Assembly: GCF_947258355.1 (NCBI RefSeq)
Contig: NZ_CAMYIC010000029.1
Coordinates: forward strand, 1-56,585
Length of the DNA: 56,585 nt
Origin: an uncultured Allomuricauda sp.
GTDB taxonomy: Bacteria; Bacteroidota; Bacteroidia; Flavobacteriales; Flavobacteriaceae
Direction of reading: 5' to 3'
Shown here: in pieces, positions 24,608 through 33,889 of the stretch
Position numbering within the stretch: the first letter of the stretch is position 1
Layout of the letters: each line of letters starts with the position of its first letter
Program-made: the position numbers and the translations under genes
Notes under the pieces: generated by a model
The model's input: the letters and a program-made list of their open reading frames with translations, nothing else
Databases searched by the model: none
Told to the model about the DNA's origin: nothing

Positions 24608-25888
24608 ATGATTGTACAAGAACAAGAAGCGATAGATAAAGCCGTTGAAGCCATCACGGGCGACATGGGCGCATTGTGGATTACCCTGGCAGCCATTTTG
24701 GTGTTTTTTATGCAGGCAGGATTTACCCTATTGGAAATAGGTTTTACACGCAGCAAAAACAGTGGTAATATAATAATGAAAAACGTAATGGACTTAGCCG
24801 TTGGTTCGGTTATGTTCTGGGCAGTAGGTTATGCCATTATGTATGGTAGCGACCTAGTGGGAGGTGGATTTTTCAGGTCCAGTCCAACTGACCAAGGATA
24901 TTTCTTTTTTAGTGCTGATGATTGGTACAACCTGTTTTTTCAAACAGTATTTTGTGCGACAGCCGCAACTATTGTATCCGGAGCCATTGCAGGAAGAACA
25001 AAGTTTTCAACTTATCTGATTTTCTCTGCTATTCTTACAACCTTGATTTATCCAATTTCCGGTAGCTGGTATTGGCCATTTGATGATGACGCATGGCTGA
25101 ACACTGCAGGATTTGTAGATTTTGCAGGTTCTTCCGTGGTACACGCAGTGGGTGGAGCAGCCGCTTTGGTAGCCGCCATCTTGGTAGGACCACGAATTGG
25201 CAAGTACGTTGATGGAGAAGCAAAGGCGATACCTGGCCACAATATGGCCTTTGGTGCACTTGGTGTATTTATCCTTTGGTTAGGATGGTTCGGATTTAAC
25301 GGTGGTTCCCAATTGGCTTGGGGTGGTGACGACACCATTGGAGCTACAAGTGTTATAATCAACACGAACCTAGCTGCTGCCATTGGTGCCATTGCAGCCC
25401 TTTTCTTTACTTGGGCAAGATATGGTAAAGCCGATATCTCCATGACCTTAAACGGTGCATTGGCCGGTTTGGTAGGTATTACTGCCGGATGTGGTTCCGT
25501 AAATGCATGGGGAGCTCTTGCCATTGGTTTGGTATGTGGAATTGTAGTGGTACTATCCATTGAATTTATCGACAAGAAACTTAAGATTGATGACCCCGTA
25601 GGAGCCATTTCCGTTCACGGAGTATGTGGATTCCTCGGAACCGTATTGATCGGTCTATTCGCATTGGATGGCGGATTGTTGTACGGAGGTAGCGGAAAAC
25701 TACTTTGGGTTCAGACCTATGGATCTTTGGCCTATATAGTTTGGGCAGCTGTTGCATCCTTTGTAGTGCTCTTCATATTGAAGAAAACCATCGGACTTCG
25801 TGTATCGGAGCAAGAGGAAGTGGATGGTTTGGACATGCACGAGCATGGTGTTGAAGCTTATCCAGAACATATTTCTCAAGACAAATAA
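24608..25888 (+). CDS. Ammonium transporter (Amt family)
   Basis: A 426-residue inner-membrane ammonium channel with eleven predicted helices. Twin pore histidines lie in SSVVHAVGG and ISVHGVCG; GFVDFAG carries the conserved Asp. The N-terminus is preceded by a short polar segment and the C-terminal tail (EQEEVDGLDMHEHG) is the PII-interacting region. It follows the PII gene by 33 bases, the standard glnK-amtB arrangement, so it is presumably induced in nitrogen limitation and blocked by PII in excess. Confidence 0.95.
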   Translation: MIVQEQEAIDKAVEAITGDMGALWITLAAILVFFMQAGFTLLEIGFTRSKNSGNIIMKNVMDLAVGSVMFWAVGYAIMYGSDLVGGGFFRSSPTDQGYFFFSADDWYNLFFQTVFCATAATIVSGAIAGRTKFSTYLIFSAILTTLIYPISGSWYWPFDDDAWLNTAGFVDFAGSSVVHAVGGAAALVAAILVGPRIGKYVDGEAKAIPGHNMAFGALGVFILWLGWFGFNGGSQLAWGGDDTIGATSVIINTNLAAAIGAIAALFFTWARYGKADISMTLNGALAGLVGITAGCGSVNAWGALAIGLVCGIVVVLSIEFIDKKLKIDDPVGAISVHGVCGFLGTVLIGLFALDGGLLYGGSGKLLWVQTYGSLAYIVWAAVASFVVLFILKKTIGLRVSEQEEVDGLDMHEHGVEAYPEHISQDK

Positions 25889-25920
25889 TCTCAAACTCAC
25901 AAAAAGATTGACAAAAGGAA

Positions 25921-25946
25921 ACGGAGCGTTCTGCCAAACGCTCCGT
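25921..25946 (+). terminator. Hairpin after the ammonium transporter gene
   Basis: Perfect 10-bp stem ACGGAGCGTT/AACGCTCCGT with a CTGCCA loop. The following tract (TAGATAACCTTTTC) is not a clean T-run, so it may be a leaky terminator or processing site that lowers expression of the downstream porin gene. Confidence 0.6.
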
Positions 25947-25987
25947 TAGATAACCTTTTCAATCAAACTCACAATTATACAACTAAC

Positions 25988-26007
25988 TGTCCTTCGTTAA
26001 AAGGACA
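25988..26007 (+). promoter_or_regulatory. Hairpin in the leader of the porin-like gene
   Basis: TGTCCTT (25988-25994) and AAGGACA (26001-26007) form a perfect 7-bp stem with a 6-base loop, 19 bases before the porin ATG. Its role is unknown; it could affect mRNA stability or translation. Confidence 0.35.
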
Positions 26008-26025
26008 ACTTAAAATGATTATGAT

Positions 26026-27063
26026 ATGAAAACGATTATAAATACAAATTTCGGAAAAATTTTGGCTATTGCCATCATTTCAATAGTAACATTTTCAGCC
26101 TCAGCACAAGAGGAAGAAGCATCTAAGTTTAGCCTAAGTGGATCTGTTGATGCATATTACAGAACCACCTTCCACGATGCTGGAGAATCTACCACGGCCT
26201 CCTTTACTTCATTCGCAAACCAAACTGGTTTTGCATTGGGTATGGCCAACTTAGTTGGTACCTATGACATGGGAGATACAGGTGTTGTAGTTGACTTGGT
26301 TTTTGGACCGAGGGGTACCGAGGCCACTTTTAACAACGATGTGCTTAACGGAATCATCAACCAGGCTTATGTATATTGGAATGTTTCGGAGAGCACAACA
26401 TTGACTATGGGACGTTTCAATACCTTTTTAGGGTATGAAGTGATTGCCCCACAGGCCAACTTCAACTATAGTGTTTCTTACCTATTTTCCAATGGACCAT
26501 TTTCGCACTTGGGTGTAAAGGCAGATTTTGCCCTATCCGATGATGTTAGTTTAATGCTTGCAGTTATGAATCCTTGGGATACTAACGACATTAGTGGTTC
26601 TGGCGAATATTCCTTAGGTGGCCAACTAGGTGCTTATGGTCAATTCTTGAACCTTTATTACGATAGCGGAAAAAGCGGTGGTCTTGGTTTTGAAATTGAT
26701 TACACTGGAGGATTTGACCTTACTGAGGATTTTTTCTTCGGAATCAATGCAGCTTACAATGACAACTCAGAAACAGGAACTGGTTTCTATGGTGCAGCCA
26801 TTTACCCACAGCTAACCACCTCCGATAGTTTTGCAATTGGACTTCGTGGAGAATATATGACTTTTACCGACGATGCCGTTGACGACGATGCTCCTGTTCT
26901 TGGGCTAACCTTGACAGGCAGTTTCACAAAAGACAACCTTATTATAAAACCAGAGGTACGCTTGGATACTTGGGGGAATGATATAGAGCCTTATTTAGAT
27001 AGCGACGGAGCTTTCACAAGCAACCAGTCTTCAATCTTGATTGCTGCTATTTACTCTTTCTAA
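26026..27063 (+). CDS. Outer membrane porin-like beta-barrel protein
   Basis: A 345-residue exported protein: signal peptide about 1-27 ending SASA-QEEE, then strands alternating through to a C-terminal ILIAAIYSF, whose final Phe is the BAM recognition residue. YVYWNVSESTTLTMGRFNTFLGYE resembles the OmpL/BBP2-type porins of Bacteroidota. Its position behind the PII-amt pair suggests a porin for ammonium or small nitrogen compounds, expressed with them. That link is inferred from location only. Ends in a strong bidirectional terminator. Confidence 0.85.
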   Translation: MKTIINTNFGKILAIAIISIVTFSASAQEEEASKFSLSGSVDAYYRTTFHDAGESTTASFTSFANQTGFALGMANLVGTYDMGDTGVVVDLVFGPRGTEATFNNDVLNGIINQAYVYWNVSESTTLTMGRFNTFLGYEVIAPQANFNYSVSYLFSNGPFSHLGVKADFALSDDVSLMLAVMNPWDTNDISGSGEYSLGGQLGAYGQFLNLYYDSGKSGGLGFEIDYTGGFDLTEDFFFGINAAYNDNSETGTGFYGAAIYPQLTTSDSFAIGLRGEYMTFTDDAVDDDAPVLGLTLTGSFTKDNLIIKPEVRLDTWGNDIEPYLDSDGAFTSNQSSILIAAIYSF

Positions 27064-27084
27064 AAACGTATCGATTATGACATG

Positions 27085-27120
27085 AAAAAAGCCTTACTCC
27101 ATTAGGATTAAGGCTTTTTT
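27085..27120. terminator. Bidirectional terminator
   Basis: AAAAAAGCCTTA (27085-27096) pairs perfectly with TAAGGCTTTTTT (27109-27120) around a 12-base loop. It serves the porin gene and the convergent DUF1684 gene. Confidence 0.92.
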
Positions 27121-27758
27121 TAGTCCTTCTTAAAATTTTTCACTCCTGCTCTCACATTAGTTCTCAAATAGTTTTGCCTTGGCACTAGAGGGCAGGAGTA
27201 CTTTTTGTTGTACACACAGTAGGGATTGTATGCCTTATTGAAGTCAATGATCAAAGTATCACCCTTAGGGATGGTCAAATCAATGTACCTTCCGCCACCA
27301 TAGGTTTCTTCCCCATTGGTATTGTCCAAAAAAGGCAAGAACAAATAATCTTCATACGCTTCATCATCCATTAGACCCAAACTTTGGTATACCTCTAATT
27401 GATGCTCTTTGCCATTTAGGGTGAAATGTGCAATTCCGTAAACAACCTCTTGGCTTCGCCTATCCGTTGTTGTAGGCATTAGGAAAGGTTCGGCATCGGG
27501 AGTACGCTCAAAACGTGCCTTTACAATATAAGTGGTGTCGGGCGCAAAAAAATCAAGGCCATCAAAGTCTTTGCGGTATTTATCCGGTAACGGAGACGAA
27601 TCAGGATCTTTAAAACTTTCGTTTTGTTCCTTTTGATATTCCAGGATATCCGCGATCAGGTCGGATTTGGGAGTTACTGTTCCTTCTTTGTCGTGGTACT
27701 TTTTACCTTGCCCACAGGACATCAAAAATATTATCGAAAGTAGGAGTGCATATTTCAT
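27120..27758 (-). CDS. DUF1684 lipoprotein
   Basis: A 212-residue protein with a lipoprotein leader (lipobox FLMSC, Cys15). The body has the DUF1684 landmarks: FAPDTTYIVKARFER, LEVYQSLGL, LFLPFLDNTNGEETYGGGRYIDL and the late DFNKAYNPYCVYNKKYSCPL...N block, with conserved Tyr, Asn and Cys. The family is widespread and uncharacterised. It is third in a minus-strand series after the Lrp regulator and the hydrolase-like gene. Confidence 0.87.
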   Translation of the reverse strand: MKYALLLSIIFLMSCGQGKKYHDKEGTVTPKSDLIADILEYQKEQNESFKDPDSSPLPDKYRKDFDGLDFFAPDTTYIVKARFERTPDAEPFLMPTTTDRRSQEVVYGIAHFTLNGKEHQLEVYQSLGLMDDEAYEDYLFLPFLDNTNGEETYGGGRYIDLTIPKGDTLIIDFNKAYNPYCVYNKKYSCPLVPRQNYLRTNVRAGVKNFKKD

Positions 27759-27816
27759 TCTGAAGGATGTTTATGCAAAAATACAGCTTAAACCCGGAAG
27801 ACTTAAAATTATTGGG

Positions 27817-29244
27817 TCATGGTCGGTTTTCTTCCAATTTGATATCGTAACGGGCATCTTCCAAATATTTTGATACCAATTCATTAAATTCGGGGGTAAT
27901 ACGAAACAAAGCAGTATTTTCCAGACTATAGAGTTTTTCTTTATCCTTAAACCCTTTTTTCAATAATTCCTCCAAGTAGAAAATGGAGGTGCCGAAATCA
28001 TCGTTCTTGGCACTTAGTGAAATAATCTTAAAGTAAAAATCGAAATTATCCGGTTCCAAGATAGTCTTAAGCATGTACAAAAAAGCCAAGGCATCTTCAT
28101 CAACCACCTCCTCGGAAGAAATAATTTCAATGTTATCCTCGGCCAAGGCATTCACAAAGCCCAATAATCGATGGCCCATTTGTTTTTCAAATGGTTTTGA
28201 GCCCGATATAAATTTATTTATCTCCCCTATTTGATAATTCCACCAACCCAGATTATTGAAATTATGGGTGTAAAGATCATCTGCCATATAGTATTGGTAA
28301 TCTTCTTTGAGCATGGATTCCTTTAAAAAAGCTGCGTTCTCTGCTCTTTTCATCACCTTGAAATCCCTGTCCCTTCTGAGGTCTTTTTGCACCGACCTGA
28401 GTGAATCCATATTTTTAAAAGCTCCGTAAATGGACATCATTTCGGTCATATATTGCTCAGCCCATAATAAATCTCCGATATTTTTTAGCTTGTTCACCTT
28501 GCCCAAATCTTTTTGATACGAACTATCCACATATGACGAATCCACGGAAATCCATTTTCGCCCCATTGCATCCAAGGTAAAAAGTTGCATACCTTTTTGA
28601 ATATATGAGACCCCAGGCCATTCGCCGTCACCATCAAAAAGTAAAAGTTGATTGGGAAACTTATACTTGTCCAACAATTTGGTGTCGGTCAGCAAGAACG
28701 GATAATTAAAATTTTCTTTGCTGACAATACCCACAAAATGAAAAGGTTCTTTCATGTTAATGATTTCTCGATTGGCCAACGACGAACCGATGGACATTGC
28801 TCCTTTGACCTCCCGGATAAGAACGGGAACCAGACTTGCAAACTGGCCTCCGGCCTTAGACCCTGCCGCATATATCCGATTACTCTTAATTGGCAACATA
28901 CCAGCAACTTCTTGAATTACCCTACTGGTAAGCAGCATATTCTTGGACAACGAGATACTATCAACCAATTTAGGGGCAGCTAAAACATATCCTTCTTTTT
29001 CAGCTGCCAACACAAACATGGACAGTGCCTTTTCCTCTTCCCCTTCCGTATCGAAAACCATCAAGAGTGGCCACTCCCTATCCATGGAGAATGATTTGGG
29101 AATATATATGGAGTAATTACTATTAGTAGAATCTTTAACCGAGAGATTTTCAATAATCTCTCCTTTTTTCAATACCATTCGTTGCGGAAAAACAAAAATT
29201 GCACAAAAAAAGGTCAGAAAGGTTAGCAAGTATGTTTTTTTCAT
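27817..29244 (-). CDS. Exported alpha/beta-hydrolase-like protein with degenerate nucleophile motif
   Basis: A 475-residue exported protein starting at ATG 29244 (KKTYLLTFLTFFCAIFVF signal); the open frame extends to 29403 but that part overlaps the Lrp gene and is not a leader. Residues about 30-230 look like an esterase-type alpha/beta-hydrolase: SNYSIYIPKSFSMDREWPLLMVFD, then RIYAAGSKAGGQFAS where GxSxG is expected. Both glycines of the motif are altered (AGSKA), so it may be inactive or use a variant elbow. The C-terminal 250 residues are helical and unassigned. Similar two-part proteins occur in flavobacteria. Confidence 0.72.
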   Translation of the reverse strand: MKKTYLLTFLTFFCAIFVFPQRMVLKKGEIIENLSVKDSTNSNYSIYIPKSFSMDREWPLLMVFDTEGEEEKALSMFVLAAEKEGYVLAAPKLVDSISLSKNMLLTSRVIQEVAGMLPIKSNRIYAAGSKAGGQFASLVPVLIREVKGAMSIGSSLANREIINMKEPFHFVGIVSKENFNYPFLLTDTKLLDKYKFPNQLLLFDGDGEWPGVSYIQKGMQLFTLDAMGRKWISVDSSYVDSSYQKDLGKVNKLKNIGDLLWAEQYMTEMMSIYGAFKNMDSLRSVQKDLRRDRDFKVMKRAENAAFLKESMLKEDYQYYMADDLYTHNFNNLGWWNYQIGEINKFISGSKPFEKQMGHRLLGFVNALAEDNIEIISSEEVVDEDALAFLYMLKTILEPDNFDFYFKIISLSAKNDDFGTSIFYLEELLKKGFKDKEKLYSLENTALFRITPEFNELVSKYLEDARYDIKLEENRP

Positions 29245-29305
29245 AATTCTAAGTTCACAAAAATCTGGCCAAAGTCCGTCCAAAATTATCAATTTAACAA
29301 GAATG

Positions 29306-29758
29306 CTATTTACCCAGCTTACTTTTTTTGATAGGAGCTTTAGCAACAACATTTGATAGCACAATGTGGGTCCTACATTCACCATAAACGATAAGCTCAT
29401 CAATAAATTTCTCCAAATGGGATTGATCTTTGAGCACTACTTCCATTATAATATTCTCATTACCTGTTATCCGATAACAGTTTACAACTTCCTGAAAGGT
29501 CTTCACCTTGTCCAAAAAAGGTTTCAACTTCCCCATAAAAGCCCGCAACATAATTATGGCCTTAAGCTGATATCCTGCTTCAACATAAGAAATATTAGTG
29601 CTATAGCTTTCAATTATACCGAGGTCTTCCATCTTTTTTACACGCTCCGCCACTGCGGGTGGTGTCAACCCGATTTTCCTTCCAATATTGGCAAATGATT
29701 CCCTCGCATTTTGCTGTAAATGATTCAATATTTGCCAATTCAAGTCATCTATCTTCAT
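29306..29758 (-). CDS. Lrp/AsnC family transcriptional regulator
   Basis: A 150-residue feast/famine regulator: winged HTH at about 1-55 (ILNHLQQNARESFANIGRKIGLTPPAVAERVKKME) and RAM effector domain at about 65-140. Such proteins form octamers and sense amino acids. A TACTTTTG -7 element on the minus strand lies at 29823-29830, and an AGTACTA-type repeat pair flanks it, suggesting autoregulation. A divergent gene starts 122 bases away and could be a target. Confidence 0.92.
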   Translation of the reverse strand: MKIDDLNWQILNHLQQNARESFANIGRKIGLTPPAVAERVKKMEDLGIIESYSTNISYVEAGYQLKAIIMLRAFMGKLKPFLDKVKTFQEVVNCYRITGNENIIMEVVLKDQSHLEKFIDELIVYGECRTHIVLSNVVAKAPIKKSKLGK

Positions 29759-29773
29759 ATCTAAAGAAATTTA

Positions 29774-29863
29774 GTACTATTTTTTTATAATCGAAAGTAA
29801 AATCAAATAATTGCTTTATTAACAAAAGTAAAAAAAATTGAATCGTGCTTAATTTTATAGTAC
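29774..29863. promoter_or_regulatory. GTACTAT/ATAGTAC inverted pair around the Lrp promoter
   Basis: GTACTAT (29774-29780, within the palindrome TAGTACTA) and ATAGTAC (29857-29863) are oriented as an inverted pair with 76 bases between, flanking the TACTTTTG -7 element (29823-29830, minus). Lrp-family proteins often bind several such sites and wrap the DNA. Inferred only. Confidence 0.35.
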
Positions 29864-29880
29864 AAAATTGCTAGAAAAAC

Positions 29881-30282
29881 ATGGAGAGACATTCTCTTAA
29901 CTCCCTTGGTGTATACCGCAGATCTTTGGCCCTTCGCGACATGAGCGAAGCGGTAGCGGCCTATTTTGCCCAAAACAGAGAAATTCTGTCCCTGCGCAAA
30001 ATAGATTCTTTCCGAGATGATATTTCCAAATCCCTATTGGCCGATGCCGATTTGATCACCAAAGAGGTCGAACAAGCCGCATTGAGCAGCTGCCCTTCTG
30101 TCCGCATGAAGAGCCTTTCCTATGTAAACATTATGACCCGTAACATTTTGGCCTATTGCAATGGATTGGAGCGCGATGGGGTTAAAGAAAAAGAATACTT
30201 GAACCTCCTTAGAAAAGAGATTCGCATATTCCGTGTTTCCTTTAAAAAATGGAGAAAGTCCTTGATTAACAAGAACGACTAA
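29881..30282 (+). CDS. Uncharacterised helical protein
   Basis: A 133-residue, Arg/Lys-rich, predicted all-helical cytoplasmic protein (YRRSLALRDMSEAVAAYF; ILSLRKIDSFRDDI; late LLRKEIRIFRVSFKKWRKSL). No signal peptide or known motif; I do not recognise a family. It is divergent from the Lrp gene and convergent with icmF, whose stop is six bases from its own. Either neighbour may hint at its regulation but not its role. Confidence 0.62.
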   Translation: MERHSLNSLGVYRRSLALRDMSEAVAAYFAQNREILSLRKIDSFRDDISKSLLADADLITKEVEQAALSSCPSVRMKSLSYVNIMTRNILAYCNGLERDGVKEKEYLNLLRKEIRIFRVSFKKWRKSLINKND

Positions 30283-30288
30283 CATCCT

Positions 30289-33200
30289 TTACATATTCCT
30301 TCGGTACTGCCCCCCTACTTGGAACAATGACTCAGTAATTTGTCCTAAAGAACAATATTTGGCGGCCTCCATCAATTTTTCAAAAATGTTTTCGTTGTTG
30401 ATGGCCACTTCCTGTAATTCATTCAACTGTTTCGCTGCTTCATCAGCTTCGCGCTTATGGAGATTCTGCAAGGTCTTTATCTGATTTTCCTTTTCCGTTT
30501 CGGTAGCTCGAATCACCTCTGCTGGTAAAATGGTCGGCGAACCTTTGGAGCTCAAAAATGTGTTTACCCCAATAATAGGATACTCCCCAGAGTGCTTCAA
30601 GGTTTCATAATGAAGGCTTTCTTCTTGAATCTTGGAGCGTTGGTACATCGTTTCAATAGCTCCGAGTACGCCTCCACGTTCCGTAATTCTATCAAACTCC
30701 ATTAAAACGGCCTCCTCTACCAAATCAGTCAGTTCTTCAATGATGAAAGATCCCTGGATTGGGTTCTCATTTTTGGCCAGACCCAATTCTTTGTTGATGA
30801 TCAATTGTATGGCCATTGCCCTTCGGACGGACTCCTCTGTCGGCGTAGTGATCGCCTCGTCATACGCATTGGTATGCAAAGAATTGCAATTGTCATAAAT
30901 CGCATATAACGCCTGAAGTGTAGTGCGGATATCATTGAAATCAATTTCCTGTGCGTGCAGGCTTCTTCCTGAGGTTTGGATATGATATTTTAACATCTGC
31001 GCCCGTGGGTTGGCCCCGTATTTTTCCTTCAGGGCCTTGGACCAAATACGTCGAGCTACGCGCCCGATGACCGCATATTCCGGGTCCACACCGTTGGAAA
31101 AGAAGAACGAAAGGTTTGGACCAAACTTGTTGATGTCCATGCCTCGGCTCAGGTAGTATTCCACATAGGTAAACCCATTGGAAAGCGTAAAGGCCAACTG
31201 TGTAATGGGATTGGCACCCGCCTCAGCAATATGATAGCCAGATATAGAGACCGAATAGAAATTGCGCACCTGTTGCTCAATAAAATATTCCTGTACATCC
31301 CCCATCAATCGCAACGCGAACTCGGTCGAAAAAATACAGGTGTTCTGTGCTTGGTCTTCTTTTAAAATATCGGCCTGCACCGTGCCACGGACCTGGTTCA
31401 GGGTCTTGGTCTTTATTTCTTGGTACACACTATTGGGCAGCACTTGGTCTCCCGTTACACCCAAGAGCATCAACCCAAGGCCATTGTTTCCTTCGGGAAG
31501 TTCGCCGTAATAGGTGGGCTGCGCTATCCCTTTCTCTTTGAAAATGGTTTTGATTTTATCTTCGACCTCTTTTTCCAAGCCATTCTCCTTGATATACTTC
31601 TCGCAGTTTTGATCAATGGCAGCGTTCATAAAAAAGGCCAAAAGCATAGGCGCAGGGCCATTAATGGTCATACTTACCGAAGTCATTGGGCTGCTCAGGT
31701 CGAACCCGGAATACAGCTTTTTAGCGTCATCCAAACAGCAGATGGACACCCCAGCATTTCCTATTTTCCCATAGATATCTGGTCGGTGGTCGGGGTCATT
31801 TCCGTACAAAGTCACCGAATCAAATGCAGTGGACAAGCGTTTGGCGGGCATATCCATACTCACATAATGGAATCGGCGATTGGTCCGCTCAGGACCACCT
31901 TCGCCTGCAAACATTCGGGTGGGATCCTCACCTTCCCTTTTAAAAGGGTACAGTCCTGCAGTGTATGGAAATTCGCCTGGAACATTTTCTTGCAAGATCC
32001 ATTGTAAAATGTCACCCCAAGCTTTGTACTTGGGCAAGGAAACTTTTGGAATCTGGCTGTGCGACAATGATTCCGTATGGGTTTTGATTTTGACTTCCTT
32101 GTCACGCACTTTAAAGGAATAGATTTCCGCCTTGTATCGGTTTACTTTTTCCTTCCATTTTAAAAGGGCTTCCCAATGATGGGGATTCAAGTGCATTTTC
32201 ACTCGATCAAATTCTTTGATGAGCAGGTTTATCAATTCCTTGCCTTCATCATTTTTGATACGGGATTTGATTTCCTCTTCGTTCAAGCCCGATTTATCCA
32301 AGAACAATGCTTCAGCCTCTTCCTGGTCCATTTCCATGGCAGATGCCAACGTCAAAAAGATACCGTAAAGCTTTTGGGCTATTTTGGCCTCTTCCTTTGC
32401 CTTGGCATCATAACTCCTATTGTTTTCGGCTATTTCTGATAAATATCGTGTTCTGGACGGTGGAATCACGTAGATTTTCTCCGACATTTCCTGGGTGATT
32501 TCAATAGTCGAATTCAAAGTGGAACCTGCTTTTTCCACCAAAGTTTCCATCACCTTTTTATAAAGGTTGTTCATTCCAGGATCATTGAACTGTGAAGCAA
32601 TGGTCCCAAAAATGGGAAGTTCATCTTCATTGGTATGCCACAAGCCGTGATTACGTGCGTATTGCTTTTTTACATCTCGAATGGCATCCAAAGCCCCACG
32701 TTTATCAAACTTATTGATGGCAACAATATCGGCGAAGTCCAGCATATCAATTTTCTCCAATTGTGTGGCCGCACCAAACTCGGGTGTCATCACATAAAGC
32801 GATATATCGCTGTGCTCCAAAATTTCGGTATCGGATTGACCTATCCCGGAGGTTTCCAGAATAATCAAATCATATTTTGCCGCTTTTAGAACTTGTACTG
32901 CCTCTGCCACATATTTTGACAAAGCCAAATTAGACTGACGGGTGGCCAACGAACGCATGTATACCCTATCGTTATTGATCGCGTTCATTCGTATTCTATC
33001 TCCTAAAAGGGCGCCCCCCGTTTTTCGCTTGGATGGGTCAACGGAAACAATCCCGATGTGTTTATCGGGAAAATCAATTAAAAATCGGCGCACCAATTCA
33101 TCTACCAAACTGGATTTACCTGCTCCGCCTGTCCCTGTGATTCCCAAAACGGGAACATTATTTTCAGTATTTTCAATGATTGGTTGATATTTTTCAAACG

Positions 33201-33753
33201 CTTCATGACGATTCTCTGCCAAAGAAATCAAACGTGCCAAAGTATTGGGATGCTTCGTCTCCAGTTGATTCTCCAAGATTTTCCCTTTGGGAAGATTCAA
33301 ATCGGGAACAGCAGTGTCACAGCGCTCTATCAAATCGTTGATCATTCCTTGAAGACCCATTTCACGACCATCATCCGGAGAATAAATTCGCTCGATGCCA
33401 TAATCCATAAGTTCCTTTATCTCCTCAGGCAGGATAACACCGCCACCGCCACCAAAAATTTTGATGTGGCCCGCACCTCTTTCTTTCAACAAATCGAACA
33501 TATATCGGAAGTATTCGTTGTGCCCCCCTTGGTAAGAGGTCATCGCAATGGCATTCGCATCCTCTTGGATGGCGCAATCCACCACTTCCGCCACACTCCT
33601 ATCGTGTCCCAAATGAATCACCTCTACCCCAGTAGCTTGGATGATTCTTCGCATAATATTGATCGCTGCGTCGTGCCCATCGAACAAAGAGGCTGCAGTT
33701 ACAATTCTTATTTTATGTGTAGGCTTATAGGGTTTTATTTGTTCCATCTGCAA
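30289..33753 (-). CDS. icmF: Fused isobutyryl-CoA mutase (IcmF)
   Basis: A 1154-residue adenosylcobalamin enzyme with its own G-protein chaperone. Order: B12-binding domain about 10-145 (LFDGHDAA, the DxHxxG-type motif, then [12 protein letters not shown]); MeaB-like GTPase about 200-450 (Walker [33 protein letters not shown]); mutase TIM barrel about 590-1150 ([46 protein letters not shown]). The Phe in MFAGEG stands where methylmalonyl-CoA mutase has Tyr, which fits isobutyryl/n-butyryl-CoA interconversion. An ATG two codons later is an alternative start. Confidence 0.93.
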   Translation of the reverse strand: MQMEQIKPYKPTHKIRIVTAASLFDGHDAAINIMRRIIQATGVEVIHLGHDRSVAEVVDCAIQEDANAIAMTSYQGGHNEYFRYMFDLLKERGAGHIKIFGGGGGVILPEEIKELMDYGIERIYSPDDGREMGLQGMINDLIERCDTAVPDLNLPKGKILENQLETKHPNTLARLISLAENRHEAFEKYQPIIENTENNVPVLGITGTGGAGKSSLVDELVRRFLIDFPDKHIGIVSVDPSKRKTGGALLGDRIRMNAINNDRVYMRSLATRQSNLALSKYVAEAVQVLKAAKYDLIILETSGIGQSDTEILEHSDISLYVMTPEFGAATQLEKIDMLDFADIVAINKFDKRGALDAIRDVKKQYARNHGLWHTNEDELPIFGTIASQFNDPGMNNLYKKVMETLVEKAGSTLNSTIEITQEMSEKIYVIPPSRTRYLSEIAENNRSYDAKAKEEAKIAQKLYGIFLTLASAMEMDQEEAEALFLDKSGLNEEEIKSRIKNDEGKELINLLIKEFDRVKMHLNPHHWEALLKWKEKVNRYKAEIYSFKVRDKEVKIKTHTESLSHSQIPKVSLPKYKAWGDILQWILQENVPGEFPYTAGLYPFKREGEDPTRMFAGEGGPERTNRRFHYVSMDMPAKRLSTAFDSVTLYGNDPDHRPDIYGKIGNAGVSICCLDDAKKLYSGFDLSSPMTSVSMTINGPAPMLLAFFMNAAIDQNCEKYIKENGLEKEVEDKIKTIFKEKGIAQPTYYGELPEGNNGLGLMLLGVTGDQVLPNSVYQEIKTKTLNQVRGTVQADILKEDQAQNTCIFSTEFALRLMGDVQEYFIEQQVRNFYSVSISGYHIAEAGANPITQLAFTLSNGFTYVEYYLSRGMDINKFGPNLSFFFSNGVDPEYAVIGRVARRIWSKALKEKYGANPRAQMLKYHIQTSGRSLHAQEIDFNDIRTTLQALYAIYDNCNSLHTNAYDEAITTPTEESVRRAMAIQLIINKELGLAKNENPIQGSFIIEELTDLVEEAVLMEFDRITERGGVLGAIETMYQRSKIQEESLHYETLKHSGEYPIIGVNTFLSSKGSPTILPAEVIRATETEKENQIKTLQNLHKREADEAAKQLNELQEVAINNENIFEKLMEAAKYCSLGQITESLFQVGGQYRRNM

Positions 33754-33889
33754 TAAAAGGTCTAATTTCGCTCTGCAATTTACGGAAAATGCAATTGAAA
33801 ATTGATTTTGATTAAGAATGTATAAAAAATATTAAATCTTTGGGCTTCCTTTTTTGAATACCATAATTTTACCCACTTAATTGTGTTCA

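Noticed and set aside
27085..27120. 12-bp perfect inverted repeat as possible mobile-element end
   Set aside because: It is a bidirectional terminator between convergent genes; no transposase or target duplication is near.
29245..29403. N-terminal extension of the hydrolase-like protein up to 29403
   Set aside because: It overlaps the Lrp coding sequence in another frame; the signal peptide begins at ATG 29244.
31420..32007. Long open frame antisense to icmF (about 195 codons)
   Set aside because: It mirrors codon structure of the mutase on the other strand; the protein has no recognisable domain and icmF is certain. Same reasoning for frames at 25048-25608 (antisense to amt) and 42236-42905 (antisense to prfA).
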